Below are positions 33,920 through 46,000 of a stretch of 64,000 bases of DNA, piece after piece. The stretch comes from Asparagus officinalis. Lineage: Eukaryota > Streptophyta > Magnoliopsida > Asparagales > Asparagaceae. Where the stretch lies: NCBI RefSeq assembly GCF_001876935.1, contig NC_033796.1:101498035-101562034 (forward strand), given 5' to 3'. The position numbers and the translations under genes were made by a program. The notes beneath the pieces were generated by a model, which saw nothing but the letters and a program-made list of their open reading frames with translations, searched no databases and was not told the origin of the DNA. Every line of letters begins with the position of its first letter. Position 1 is the stretch's first letter.

Positions 33920-36900
33920 GATACCCCCTCCAAAGTATTTCAGACTCATTCTTTTATAGAGGAGTCTAGAATGCTTTGGATATGATAGGCCCCTCCTTCA
34001 GTTAGTGTCAAAGGACATGTAGCTGGCTTCAATTCTTGACTTTTTTAGCCTCCAGCCTATTCAGTGTTTTGTCGAATAGATAAAGTTCTTCCGGCGCTAC
34101 GTTTATCGTCTGACCGTTGTTGAAATCTTGAACTGAAGTTGATGCGTAAGTTTCTGAATTTAGCTCATATTATTGAGTTGACTTTGAACTGATCATCTTT
34201 TTTAGAAATTCATATCTGAACGTGATTGAGCTCCCAGGAATCATCCTTTGCCCTATTTTGGCAAAATTGCTGACGTGCTGGGCGGCGTTGACTTTTGTTG
34301 TAACGTGTTGATTGGCGTTGACCTTAGAGTTTTGCATTGATAGGCGTTGACTTTCATCGCAACGCGTTGAGTGGCGTTTACACAGTTTATACTCGTACAT
34401 TTACTGGAGTCTACACAGTTTAGGCTCTTAAGGCATTGGAGCGTGGCGGTCCTAAATTCTGGGCTGCAGGACCAACTATTAAAGTTGTTTCATCTGCAGA
34501 TATAGATCTTATCCTGAAATCGTTGGATGCTCAAGTCACGAAACCAACTAATGAAGCTGATGCGTCAACGACTCACTTTTATAGAATTTTTGGCAAATTC
34601 TCAGCCATCAACGGGTTTGATTAGCCTTTATCGACTACCGTTTGAGTTATAGAATTTTTGGCAAATTCTCAGCCATCAACGGGTTTGATTAGCCTTTATC
34701 GACTACCGTTTGAGTCGGGCTAGCATGTAGATTGTTTAGACCTGTTCTGCACGTAACGTTGTGCTAAAAGAGTTAACTATTTTAGTGCTACGATATTAAA
34801 TACGTAGACTTCGTCTTTCTCACGGGAATAGACTACCCGGTAACGCGTGTTAGGCGCTGACTTATCCCTACTTAGGCTTCGGGATAAAAATCCCTAGACT
34901 TGGATTCTGGTGTCTTCTTCAATCGGTAAAAGACTAAACCGGCAACGTGTGTTAGGCTTTAACTTATCCCTACTTAGGATTCAGGATAAAATTTTCCATG
35001 CATAAAAAGGCATGGATTTTCTTATTGCTACGATGCTGAATATGTAGACTCGGTCGTTTTCACAGGAACGAACCACCCAACAGTGCGGGTTAAGCGCTGA
35101 CTTATCCCTACTTAGGCTTTAGGATAAAATACTTCAGACTGAATTCTGGTGTCTTTTTCAATCAGTGAAAGACTAAACCGGCAACGCGTGTTAGGCGCCG
35201 ACCTATCCTTTCTTAGGCTTCGAGATAAAATTCCTCGTGCGTGTGAAGCACGGATTTTGGTGTTATGAATAACAACCTGCCACAATGTCAAATATGTGGG
35301 CTTTTGTCTTTTTTACAGTCAAAGACTAACCGGCAACGCGTGTTAGGCGCTGACTTATCCCTACTTAGGCTTCGGGATAAAATTCCCCAGGCTGGAATTC
35401 TGGTGTCTTTTTCAATCAGTGAAAGACTAAACCGGCAACGCGTGTTAGGTGTAGGCTTATCTCTGTTTAGGAGTCAAGATAAAGTTCCCCGTACGTGTAA
35501 GGCGCGGATTTTGGCGTTATTGATAACGACCCGTCATAATGTCGAATATGTGGGCTTTTATCCTTTTTACGGTCAAAGACTAACCGGCAACGCGTATTAG
35601 ACGCCGACTTATCCCTACTTAGGCTTCAAGATAAAATTCCCCGTGCGTATGACGCACAGATTTTGGCGGTGAAGGATGGTGTCTTATCTTGGGGCAAAGA
35701 CGAACCCAAAATGGGAGAGGAAGGATTTATATTCTATCTCCCGAAACCAAAGAGAGAGAATTTTATATTCTATCTTCAGTATAGAGGAAACTCAAAGTGG
35801 GATCTCTACTTTGAGAATCTGAAGAGTAAAACTAGGAGTAGGATCTCCACTCCGAGAATTAAAAGATTCGGATAATCCTAATTGTCGGAAGGTTTGATTA
35901 CCGAACTAAAGGTGAATTCCTTATTTATCAAGAGTGAATTGTGGTTTTGGCCCTAACTGTAGGAATGTTTGACCAAACGGGAGTTTGAGGTGACCCTAAC
36001 TGTAAGAATGTTTGATCACTCGATTTGAAAGTGGACCTCTCGTTCATTGAAGGAATCGAGAAGGGATTTTGGTTTTGGCCCTAACTGTAGGAAGGTTTGA
36101 CCGAGTGAGAGGTTTGAGACGATCCTAACTGTAGGAAAGTTTGATCGCTCGATTTGTGGACCTCTCATTCATTAGAGGAATCGAGAGGGGATTTTGGTTG
36201 TGGTCCTAACTGTAGGAAGGTTTGACCAAGTGGCCAGTGGGAGTGGGAGTACAAATCACAGTGGGAGTGTTGATTTGTACAAATCACTCAGAGGGGGTTC
36301 CTGATGTTAAGTGACAAATACTTAACACAGAGGGGTTTGACAATCGTCAATGTTAAGTGCACATACGCATCAAAAGTTTGAGTGGATTCAAACGAAAGGA
36401 GTTTTGGTGGTCCCACCGTAAATTAGTTTGATTGGTGTGGGATTTTATGGTGGAAGATTGTGAGTCGTCAAACACCAATAGGAGTTTTGTGAGGGAAGAT
36501 TGATCCAACAAAGTGATCGAATCTCGTCTCAGCAAAAGAGTGTTCGGAAATCACGGTGGGTTTAGTGTTTATCACTTTATTTGTAATGATCGGGTTATCC
36601 CTAAGAAAGTTACATGTAGCATTCTTTCAGGAACTTCCCGTTACATGAATCATCCACCCCCAGCTTTCTTTGTGAAACTGGGTCTGACATTGTACTCAGT
36701 TACATACTCAGTTACATACTCCCCGTTACATGTAGCATTCTTTCAGGAACTTCCCGTTATATCTCTTCTGAGACTTGTTCATACCCCCAGCCCGATAGTA
36801 CAACTCATCGGTCAGATGACCAGAGCAACCTATCGTGTGTTAGCACGACTCCCCTGGTATAATGTTGTCATCGTCAGATGAATATGTTTCTTTCAGGGGA

Positions 36901-36983
36901 TTTGCCACTTTATTAGAATTCTCAAGAGTCACGTGTTTAGAACTACGCTTTTGGGAGAGCAGGATCTTAACAGGCTCCTGGTT
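33920..36983. other. Non-coding interior of Tat-2 with tandem repeats
   Basis: Includes a repeat of GTTGAC/CAACGCGTTG motifs (34260-34380), a ~67-bp direct duplication around 34580-34710 (GAATTTTTGGCAAATTCTCAG and following), the ~150-bp tandem units (34740-35660) and block B units (35870-36235). It is the counterpart of 13357-16535 in Tat-1. ORFs here follow the repeats and are not genes. Confidence 0.7.
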
Positions 36984-38250
36984 TTAGATACACACCCCCA
37001 GGCGGGTGGAAACCAGAGTTTTCCTTTTATGAGAAGGCTTGAAATTGTTGCGAGGGCGTGCGCGACCCCCAGCTCGACGAGTCGCTTGGGGTGCAGTCAC
37101 CGGACTTAAGCGTTCTTCGATCGGAAATTTGCCTCGATCTTTGCGTAAAGGACCCAGATGATCCGCCATCCTCATCTTTAAAAGGGACAAGTCTACGCTA
37201 TCACGAGGCTCCACCGGAGATGCGGAACTCAAAGGGATCGACGAAACAGGTGCAGAACATCTTCTGCCTTGACTCTGGCGTGGATCAGATTTGGGTGACC
37301 CGTGGGTTAGAGGGTCGGATTTGGGTGACCCGCGGCTTGGAGGGTCGGATTTGGGTGACCCGTAGCTTGGAAGGTCAGATCTGGGTGACTTGCGAATTGG
37401 CGGGTCAGATTCGAGTGACCTACGAATTGGCGGGTCGGATTTGAGTGACCCGCATTTCGGCGGGTCGGATTTGAGTGACCCGCGTTTTTCTATCTTTTCG
37501 GCCGACGTCTTGAACTTTGCATTTCGGCGGGTCGGATTTGAGTGACCCGCGTTTTTCTATCTTTTCGGCCGACGTCTTGAACTTTAGCCTCCAAACTTTG
37601 TGCAGTTTTTGTAACTTCTTTTCCACTTCTTCCCTTTGCCACCTTTTGGCCTCTTGCGCAAGAATTCGCGCGTGCGCAACCAGTGCGCGGCGCTTTTGAT
37701 CCACTCTTCAAGAGTTGAACGGGTCATTTTGACTTGTACCCATTCACTTGTTAGTGATTTGGAGGAGAGGGCATTTGTCCACTGTTAGGGCGCTTGGCGT
37801 TGCCTAATTTTCAAATCCGCCTCGTAACGGATCCCGTCAATTGACTCCAAAGCCCTAATGAGTTGGCACACAAGGCGTTGGCACTGTCTTTGACGATCTC
37901 TCTTCCATAAAGTGGGCGCGCCTTCTGTACTCAACTCCTTGATTGAGGAGGAGTTCAGATCTACAGATCCGGACTCGTTAGAGGCCGGAAGGGCGTTGTA
38001 AGGTTTAGCTACCGCAACAACGGGGGGTGTTGATCTTCCTACGCTTGCGAGAAGCGGAGGATCTGGAGGAGGAGGACGAGAGGTATTCTTCGTACTTCTA
38101 TTGGTTGAACTCGTATTCGACAACCTCTTCAACCGGGATCTTAATCATCGGTTGTGACACGATGACCTCGGCAGCGAGACCGTTAGCTCCCACTGTGGTC
38201 GCCAGTTTGTTTTCATCGAAAATTATTTTTTTCATTGTATAACTCATTAC
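36984..38250 (-). pseudogene. Tat-2 ORF1 region, decayed
   Basis: Starts in the LTR like Tat-1 ORF1 (MSYTMKKIIFDENKLATTVG from about 38247) and stops after the VVEYEF segment. Further pieces: 38132-37785 (NSSSIKELSTEGAPTLWKRD, matching Tat-1) and 37232-36984 (KMRMADHLGPLRKDRGKFPI, matching Tat-1). Between them are direct repeats of a ~30-bp GGATTTGGGTGACCCG unit (37300-37480) and a duplicated ~67-bp segment (37440-37580). Not functional; useful as a comparison for the Tat-1 protein. Confidence 0.6.
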
Positions 38251-39452
38251 AACTTTGATCGTTACAATAAGTTCAAAAAGATCGGTATTTTTATAAGACC
38301 TTTACACAATAAAAATAAAAGATACAATTCTATTGAAAATAAACGCAAGATCCGTTTATCGTCTCCTGCTTGCGTGGGTGTCTTCGCCTGTGTCGGGGTT
38401 TATCCGTGGACCACCTTTGATCAGATCCGGTTGCTAAAAATTTGGCAGAGCTCCTACCTCACCAAGGAGGTATTTGCTTAAAGCGCTGAAATCGACCAAG
38501 CGAAATCAGTAGCTCTTCTCGAGATTAAGACCAAGCTAATCTCGAGGAACGGACGGGAACGGGCTTCAGATCCTTCGAATTGCTCATTCTTTATGCCAGG
38601 ATTCGCCGGGATCTCGCTAGCCCTTGCTGAAATTCGTGCTCCCTTGCTCTCCAACTCGGCAACACCTCATCATCTTGATAATTAATCCCCCCTGTGAAAC
38701 GAGCCCCTAGGCCTGTATTTATAGGCTTCGGTTTGGGGGTTTTCGGATAAGAATGAATGATTCCTCCTTATCTTCAGTTAATAACTGATTAACTATGTTT
38801 GGGGATGATATCAGATCAGTTGGGATGCTCAGGAACCAGCAAATCACGAGAAAAACCGTCAAAAACCGAACAGGAATCGAAACAGCGCAGGGGGGACGTG
38901 AATCGGCGGAATCCGACCTGCGTGGGCGCGGGTCGGACTGAACCGACCCGCGCGGGCACGGGTCGAATTCATCCGACCCGCGCCNNNNNNNNNNGGGAGC
39001 CGGTCGGATTCGTCCGACCCGCGCTGGTGCGGGTAGTTTTGCCCCTTTTGCTGATTTTTATGTTTTCTAACTTTTTTGATTTTCCGGGACTTGTAGTTTC
39101 TCCCGTTTCGTGTATTTGGCTGACTTGTTGACTTGCACGCTTCGCTGCGGGACTGACCGTCGAACGCGCGTTAGTTGACATGAGCGCGTTGGTTGACGTG
39201 TGCGTGTTGATTGATGCGCGCGTGTTGACCGACGCGCACGAACTGATTGACGCGCACTTGTTGATCGACACGCGCGAGCTGATTGTTGAGCGCGCATGCC
39301 ACTCGGTTCTCCGTTTCGCTTCATGCGCTTGTCGGCGTCAGATGATCCTCTTTGACTCGGATAATCCTCTTCGATTTGGATAATGGCGTTCATCGCCTTC
39401 TCTTTATCTCGAGCTGTGTACGGACACCTATAGGTATTTTTAGACGCCTACA
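38208..39452 (-). repeat. 5' LTR of Tat-2
   Basis: 1245 bp including a 10-N gap at 38985-38994 inside the CG-rich palindromic block. TATA box on - at 38716-38723; minisatellite 39165-39290. Closely similar to 32681-33919. The gap at the palindromes suggests an assembly problem with repeated GGGTCGGATTC-like hairpins. Confidence 0.85.
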
Positions 39453-39761
39453 GACGTACGATACCATTTCATACGCTCACTGATTAAAGACGAAAAATTA
39501 CACTTAATGAATATTTTGGGGAGTCACAATCCGGCAGACATGTCGATGAAAGCAGTCACCATTAAAAAACTGGAGTTGTGCGCAACTTCAGTTGACCTTC
39601 ATGAGTAGAAGATGAAGGTGGATCCACACTAAGAGGATCGGCGAGATCGCCGGGATGTTGATGACTGAAGAAAGGATTTTCCGGGGAGGAGAATATACTT
39701 GCGAAGAAGGGAAGAGTTCGGGTGAACTCGCTGATGGCTCTTTGGTCTCCAAATAGGAGAT

Positions 39762-40107
39762 TGTTAGTCTAAGTGTAGACCCAAAGCTGAAGCCGAAGTT
39801 GGAACCAAGAAGATGAAGCAAATCGAAGAAAATAGGGAAACTGTAGTACGGTCGACCCCGATGCTCTTCGGGCGGTGCGCCGCGAGCAATGCACGCGACT
39901 GAGAAAAGTCTCTGGACTTTTCACGGTCGACCCGCGATGGGTTTCTAGCGGTCCGATCGTAGATACCGCTGTAGAAGTTTTAGGTTTTTGTGTTTATCCG
40001 GTCGACCGTGACTGGCTCGGCGATCGACCGCGAGTCGAGCTAGCAGTTTCCTAATCTGTTTTGAATTCTGTTTAGACTGGGATTCCATATATATATAATA
40101 TATATAT

Positions 40108-40178
<71 letters not shown>

Positions 40179-40483
40179 TATATTCGTAGGATAATGAGAA
40201 CGTGAAAAAACTATTAGAAAGAGAGAAAAAGAGTGAGAATCTCAGAGAGATTAATTCCTTGTTTTAGTGCTTGTATTCATTCTTCAATTAATCAAAAAGG
40301 TTGTGTGGTGTGGCTACCGAGGACGTAGGCACGTTGCCGAACCTTATTAAATTCATGTGTTCTCTCTTATTCTTATTTCTGTAAGTTTTATTTTTGATTT
40401 GTGGTGAATTTCTTTCTTGCTCAACTTTCTAACAAGGTCCGAAAGAGTAAATGTTCGATTTGGTTGTTTCGAATCCCCAAACA
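39762..40483 (+). repeat. 3' LTR of copia-1
   Basis: Starts TGTTAGTC after a weak purine tract (AAATAGGAGAT) and ends CCCCAAACA. It contains an (AT)n microsatellite at 40088-40181 that has expanded relative to the short ATATATAT run of the 5' LTR. Confidence 0.85.
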
Positions 40484-41535
40484 CATCCAAACGTCATCAA
40501 GCGGCAGATAGAAAAGATAGGAATTGAGTGCATCATTGAGGAGCGTGCAATCAACCAAAGATATTTTATGATTTGCTTTCTCGGCGTTTTAGATTTCTCA
40601 GAAACTTGGCTACATATAACATAAAATATATACGTTATGAAAGAAGCAAGTCAATGAGATTGCTATCAAAGAGGCCAAACTATTACAAACATTCTACTGG
40701 TTAAAATAGAGCTAAAATACATAATAGAATAACAAACAGATATTAGCTAAAAAGAAAAGAAAAATTTATAAAATAGACCTATTTTGTTAAATATTTAGTA
40801 AAACAGACCGTTTTGCTAAATATTTAGCAAAATAGACTTCTTTTTGGCCAACAGGCCAAAAAGATATCGATTTTACAAAACAGACTATTCGAAACATACA
40901 GAACTAGTAGTTGATCAAATAGATAATTCTTAGTTGTGTGTGTACTGTGTAGGGGGTGGGGGGGGTGGGGGGTTGCCCCTTAGACATTCTTATTAGGGAG
41001 GTGATAACTATGGTCCAAAAGATCACGGGGAAGTTCCCTCTTCAAACCTAAAAAAAATGTAAAAATACATGCAAATTGGAACTCCGTTTAGCTGTTATAC
41101 TTGAAAAGCAAAGAAACTATAAGAAAAGATGATGATGTGTACGTATGGAACTTTTTCCATATTAGTTCCCTAAATCTTTTCAATGATTTAAAATTAGTCC
41201 CTGTACTTTGATGTTGATTTTATTTGACTTAATAAAAACATGCCATTACCATTATCCCATCGTGGTTAATAGTATAGATAGTACATGTAAAAACGATAAT
41301 TTCAAACACTTCAAAGATTTTGGAGACCAATTGAAAATATGAAGATTTGAGGGACTTGTTTCAAACTTAAAAGATTTGGAGGATTACTTTCAAATATGAA
41401 AAGCTTTAGGGACTAATTCAAATATGGAATTTTTGAGGGGCTAAAATGGAGAGGACGAAAGGTAATACCTCCATAAGTTTGTAAAAATCCACGGGGCCAT
41501 GGCCATCCCCATCCCGGCTTCGCAATTTATTCCAT
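40484..41535. other. Intergenic spacer with small repeats
   Basis: No gene. It holds a dispersed repeat (40765-40925) with a twin at 61676-61845, a G-rich run (40951-40976) and a partly inverted-repeat stretch around 41150-41445 with TTAGTCCCT/AGGGACTAAT-type ends that resembles a MITE. Confidence 0.5.
40765..40925 (+). repeat. Dispersed hairpin-rich repeat, copy 1
   Basis: Contains the palindromes TTTTGCTAAATATTTAGCAAAA (22 bp in all) and TTTTTGGCCAACAGGCCAAAAA and ends near GAACTAGTAGTTG. A second copy in the same orientation lies at 61676-61845 on the other side of DMC1. Type of element unknown. Confidence 0.6.
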
Positions 41536-41780
41536 TAAGGGTGTGTTTGGGAACTTGGATTTGAGTCTGGATTTAAAATCCAGGGTATTTCAAATCCAAA
41601 TATCTAGTTTGGGTTCTGATTTAGAACTAGATTTTAAATCAATTAATTTAACAAAGAGGAATTTGAAAGCCCAAAACCCCTGATTTCAAATTCCAACCCA
41701 GCCTTTGTCATTTATCAAATCCCGACCCGATAACAAAGAGGAATTTTCGCGATCCTCTCTCTCTCTCTCTCTCTCTCTCG

Positions 41781-41919
41781 GTTGTGGTCGCTAGTGCCAC
41801 CGACGTCCGCCACTTCGGGTTCTTTCAGCGGAACGCCGCCAGGGAGTTCATCCTCTTCGCTGCTCGCACCGTCGCCAAGCGAACGCAGCCTGGCCAGCGC
41901 CAGTCCGTTCAGCATGAAG
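41781..41919 (+). pseudogene. YKT6: Captured exon fragment of YKT6 (R-SNARE)
   Basis: An open frame of 46 codons, VVVASATDVRHFGFFQRN then REFILFAARTVAKRTQPGQR and QSVQHE, ends with a phase-1 donor, G|GTGAGC at 41919/41920. This is the longin-domain part of plant YKT6, a v-SNARE of ER-Golgi-vacuole traffic. In YKT6 the next residues are E-Y-K-V, so the donor phase and position fit a genuine exon-intron border. About 220 bp of apparent intron follows until copia-2 interrupts it at 42172. The start of the protein (MKIT-like) and the SNARE motif are missing; upstream is only a (CT)n run. The fragment lies inside inverted transposon termini, so it is a gene capture and not the functional YKT6 locus. 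Confidence 0.75.
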
Positions 41920-42171
41920 GTGAGCAATCCTGATTAATTTTTTGTTAATTTTTGTTTGGATTATTTGAATGAATCTGTGTGTTGGTGGAATTGGTGGATG
42001 TTTTTTGTTTTGTTTCCATGTGGATCATTATTTTGAATTGTTTGATAGAGATAAGTTGATTGGTTGATCTTTTGAATCGCAATATGGATTGTGAATTTTT
42101 GACGGATGGTTATAATTGTCCAAGAGATTGGGGGAAATTGGAGGGTTTTGAACGTGTAATTGATAACGATC

Positions 42172-42939
42172 TGTTGGGAATTTAACACCGAAATCCCTAA
42201 TGCAACAGAAACACAGAATAGAAAAAGGTACACCAAGTTTTAACGAGGTTCGGCAACTGCCTACGTCCTCGGGAGCCACACAGTTAATTTCTTATTGATC
42301 TTAACAAGAAATTACAATTCAGAGCGAATCTCAAACTGAGATTCCTCAATAAATTCCAATCTTTACTGTAGCTACAGTAAGATTCCCTCACTCCTTAAAT
42401 ACCCCTCTTAACTTCTTTCTCCCCTCTTCTATTTCTTCCTTAATGATTTCACTTTTGAAATCACGAGAGAGAGAGCACTGGAGAATAAATCGCGACAAAG
42501 GGGAGGAGTGAGCCGCCGCCAGGAATCGAAGAGAGAGAGAGAGAAAAAAGCTTCAGCACACACCCTAGCTAGGGTTTCGGGTTCCCTTTTATAGGGGGAA
42601 ACACACTGACAGTCTGGCGACAGGCTGTCGCCAGCCGAGCGGGGTGCCCAAACTCGTCTGCGGGTGAGTTTTAATCTCGCCAGTTCGACGAAGGAATCCG
42701 CCTCTCGAGCTTCGTCTGATCAACTCGCCTGTTGTCGACCAGAAATCGCCTACAACGATTCACTCGAACTCGCGCTCGTCCGTTCGAACTCGCCCACGAG
42801 CTCGCCTGCGTCGATCTCGCCTGCAAGAAGTTCGCCTGCGCTCGAGAGCTTCGCCTGTAGCTGCCATCGACCTCGCCTGAGCTTCGTCCACGCTGGATAA
42901 ACTCGCCTGCAAGGTTTGATTCTACACCCGATCTCAACA
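42172..42939 (-). repeat. 3' LTR of copia-2
   Basis: 768 bp. Starts TGTTGGGAATTTAACACC and ends CCGATCTCAACA on the + strand. It contains AGTTCGCC/CTCGCCTGC-type short repeats (42700-42910), a U5-like GAGGTTCGGCAACTGCCTAC motif and, on the - strand, a CCTATAAAAGGG TATA box near 42588-42599. Confidence 0.9.
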
Positions 42940-43019
42940 ATCCCCCACTTGGAGATCAAACCACCGTCAACAGACTATTTCATCAAGCTCCTCCTCCTGT
43001 GTGGCTCCCTCCTCATCAT

Positions 43020-46000
43020 CTATGCATGAAGGCCAACTGAAGTTACGCACAACTCCAGTTTCTGAACGGTCACCGTCTTTGTTAACATATCTGCTGGATT
43101 CTTACTTCCTGGAATCTTCTCCAGTTTCACCACATCATCTTCCAACAGGGATCTGATGAAGTGGTACCGAAGCGCAATATGCTTCGTTATAGAATGAAAT
43201 GCGGAATTCTTTGCCAAGTGTATCGCACTCTGGCTATCACTGTGCAAAACATTCTTCTCCTGATTGAATCCCAGCTCTGTTAATAAACCTTGAAGCCATA
43301 TCATCTCTTTACTGGCTTCAGTCACTGCAACATACTCAGCTTCTGTAGTGGACAGAGAGACAATCTTCTGTATCTGTGACATCCAACTAACAGCTGTAGT
43401 TCCGACAGTGAATACATAGTCGGTGGTGCTTCTTCGGTGATCAACTTTACCGCCGAAGTCTGCATCTACGTACCCATGCACTTCCACCTCTCCCTTACCA
43501 AAGTGCAAGCACTTCTGCGTGGTGCCTCGTAGATATCTCAGAATCTACTTGACCGCTTCCCAATGAGCTTTTCCTGGATTCAACATAAACCGGCTGACCA
43601 CTCCCACTGCATGGCCAATGTCTGGTCTCGTACAGATCATTGCGTACATCAAACTTCCGATAGCTGAGGCGTAAGGGACCTAAGCCATACTCTCTTTCTC
43701 TTCTTCTGACTGAGGAGACTGATCCTTCGATAGACGAAAATGGCTGGCCAAGGGTGTGTTCACTAGCTTGGCGTCACCCATGTTGAATCTCTGCAAAACA
43801 CGGTTGATGTACTCCGTCTGAGATAACTGCAAGAGACCTCTCTTCTTATCTCTCGTGATTTGCATTCCAAGGATCTTCTTCGCTGGACCCAAGTCCTTCA
43901 TGTCAAATTCCTTTGACAGCTGCTGCTTCAAACTCCTGATATCCTCCATATCTGCTCCTGCAACCAACATATCATCAACGTACAACAGTAGAATGATATA
44001 ACTGGACTGATATCTTTTGAAGTAGCAACAGTGGTCGGCGTTACACTTCTGGAAACCTTCCTTGTGCATGAAGCCATCAAACTTCTTGTACCACTGCCTT
44101 GGGGCTTGTTTCAGATACAAGCTTTTCTTGAGTCTGCACACCAGGTTCTTCTTCTTTCCTTCTGAGAAACCTTCTGGCTGGTGCATGTATATCTCCTCTT
44201 CTAGATCTCCGTGAAGAAACGCCGTCTTCACGTCTAACTGCTCGAGATGAAGATCTTCAATTGTTACAATACTCATCACGGTCCTGATAGTATTTAGCTT
44301 CACCACGGGAGCGAAAATATCGGTGTAGTCAATTCCTTCCTTCTGCTGGAAACCTTTGACAACTAGCCGGGCCTTATATCTTCTGGAACCATCTTGCTCC
44401 TCTTTCACCCGGTACACCCATTTGTTGTGGAGTGCCTTCTTACCCGTGGGCAACTCAACTAGTTCCCACGTCTGGTTTGAGATGAGAGACTTCATCTCAT
44501 CTTTCATGGCAAGCTCCCACTTGCTCGCATCTCCACCCTGACAAGCTTCGTCAAAGCTTTCAGGCTCCCCACCATCTGTCAGCAACAGATAGTTCATATA
44601 TCTCCTGTTGGGTATAGGAGGACGAGAAGATCTTCTTAATATCGGAGCTGGTGCGTCGGGCTCCTACGCACCATCTTGTCCAACAGGCTCTTTTGGCTGA
44701 GGATCTTCTGCATTGGGTTCTTCCGAGAGGTTACTCGGAACATCATCTGCATCTACAAATATTGACTCGCTCTCTGAGTCATCTGTCTTGTGCATGTCCT
44801 TGTACATCACATTTTTGTTGAATATCACATCTCTGCTCCTGATCACTTTCTTGTTTTCGTTGTCCCAAATGTGGTAGTCGAACTCATCTTCACCATAGCC
44901 GATGAAAGTGCATTTCTTTAACTTGGGATCAAGCTTATTCCTGCCTTGATCACTAATATGCATGTAAGCTACACAACCGAAAACTTTAAGATGTAAGAGT
45001 TTTACTTCCTTTTCGCACCATACCTCCTCTGGTATTCTGTGCTCCAATGGAACCGATGGATCTCGGTTGATCAAATAAGCTGCTGTGTTGACCGCTTCTG
45101 TCCAGAACTGCTTCGGTAGGTCTGACTGTACTCGAATGCTTCTGGCTCTCTCTGTCAACGTTCGGTTCATCCGCTCAGCTACACCATTTTGCTGAGGCGT
45201 GCCGGGCACGGTTCTCTCCATTCTGATCCCGTGCTCATAGCAGAATTTCTTGAATCCAGTGTCTTCATACTCACTGCCATTGTCGGTCCTGAGCTTCTTT
45301 ATTCTCAGACCGATCTCATTCTCGACCATAGCTTTCCATCTCCTGAAAGCCTCAAATACTTCCTCATTGCCTGCTGCAACTGAGATCAAACAACGTGCAC
45401 CTGCTGTCATATATAGGGTACCAGTCTTCCTACCTCGGGCAATTGTCATTGCGCCCTTTGAGATCTTCCAATCATCTCTATGGAAGGTCGTGGTATATCC
45501 TTCGCCAGCCAACTGGCCTACGGATATTAAATTCTTTCTCATGTCGGAAATATGCCTGACATCCTTCAGCTCCCATACTGACCCGTTCAACTTAATTTTC
45601 ACCACACCTTTGCCCACAATAGCACATGGTTGATCATCACTAAGATATACGTATCCAAGATTTCCGGGGGTATACTTCTCGAAGAATTCTTTCTGAGAGG
45701 TAGCATGAAACGACGCTCCTGAATCTAACACCCAAGATTCCTCCTTACTCTCCAAAGAGCATATCAATGCGTCGTCTCCTCCTGAAGTGGAGGTGACATT
45801 CACCTCTGCCTTCGCCTCCTTCTCCTTCTGTGCACTCTTGCACTGATTCTTGTAATGCCCGGTCTTTCCACAATTCCAACACTCGATAGCCTTCGAGCTG
45901 TTGCTTGGATTCCTTGATTTGGACCTCCTGTCCTTTGATCTACCTCTGAAGTTTGTTTTTCCTCGTTCGTTTCCTCTGGTTGAATTTCTACCTCTTGACT

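Larger units (their letters stand above)
32681..39452 (-). mobile_element. Tat-2: shorter Tat/Ogre-like element without gag or pol
   Basis: Same family and orientation as Tat-1, inserted in the RNase H region of copia-1. Target duplication GATGT (32676-32680) versus GACGT (39453-39457), a single C-to-T. Joining the flanks restores TKHIDVRYH. LTRs at 32681-33919 and 38208-39452. The 4.3-kb interior has the ORF1 remnants, direct repeats and the tandem-repeat region but no gag, so the gag segment present in Tat-1 was deleted or never acquired. The first bases read TTTTTT where the family has TGTTTT, one G-to-T. Confidence 0.85.
11620..39608 (+). pseudogene. Copia-1 gag-pol polyprotein, disrupted
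   Basis: Pieces in order: 11620-11958 (gag N-terminus), 22281-24747 (rest of gag, protease, integrase, RT start), 31731-32675 (RT end, RNase H), 39458-39608 (C-terminus ending at TAG 39606-39608). It once encoded the standard Ty1/copia order gag, protease, integrase, RT, RNase H. Several catalytic residues are gone: the integrase HTD motif reads HTY (about 23345-23355), the integrase glutamate region reads NGIAKRMNRT instead of ..ERMNRT (about 23640), and the RT box reads YVDGM instead of YVDDM (about 31840). More than ten in-frame stops are visible, many of the TGG-to-TGA or CAG-to-TAG kind (e.g. 11660-11710). A GA microsatellite (32111-32159) also breaks the frame. Non-functional. Confidence 0.9.
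11143..40483 (+). mobile_element. Copia-1: old Ty1/copia element carrying three nested retrotransposons
   Basis: LTR remnant 11143-11579, primer binding site, fragmented gag-pol, and 3' LTR 39762-40483. The coding sequence is split by insertions at 11964-22275, 24753-31725 and 32681-39452 and resumes at the matching residue after each. Removing them leaves about 5 kb, normal for a copia element. The protein is closest to copia-2 at 42172-47596 (shared gag core, a similar RT, and a shared LTR motif around GTAGGCACGTTGCCGAACC), consistent with a TNT1/Tork-like lineage. The left border is unclear because the first part of the 5' LTR is missing at or next to the gap. Confidence 0.85.

Noticed and set aside
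41715..41927. - strand ORF opposite the YKT6 fragment
   Set aside because: It is an antisense shadow; the + strand frame has clear YKT6 similarity and a splice donor.
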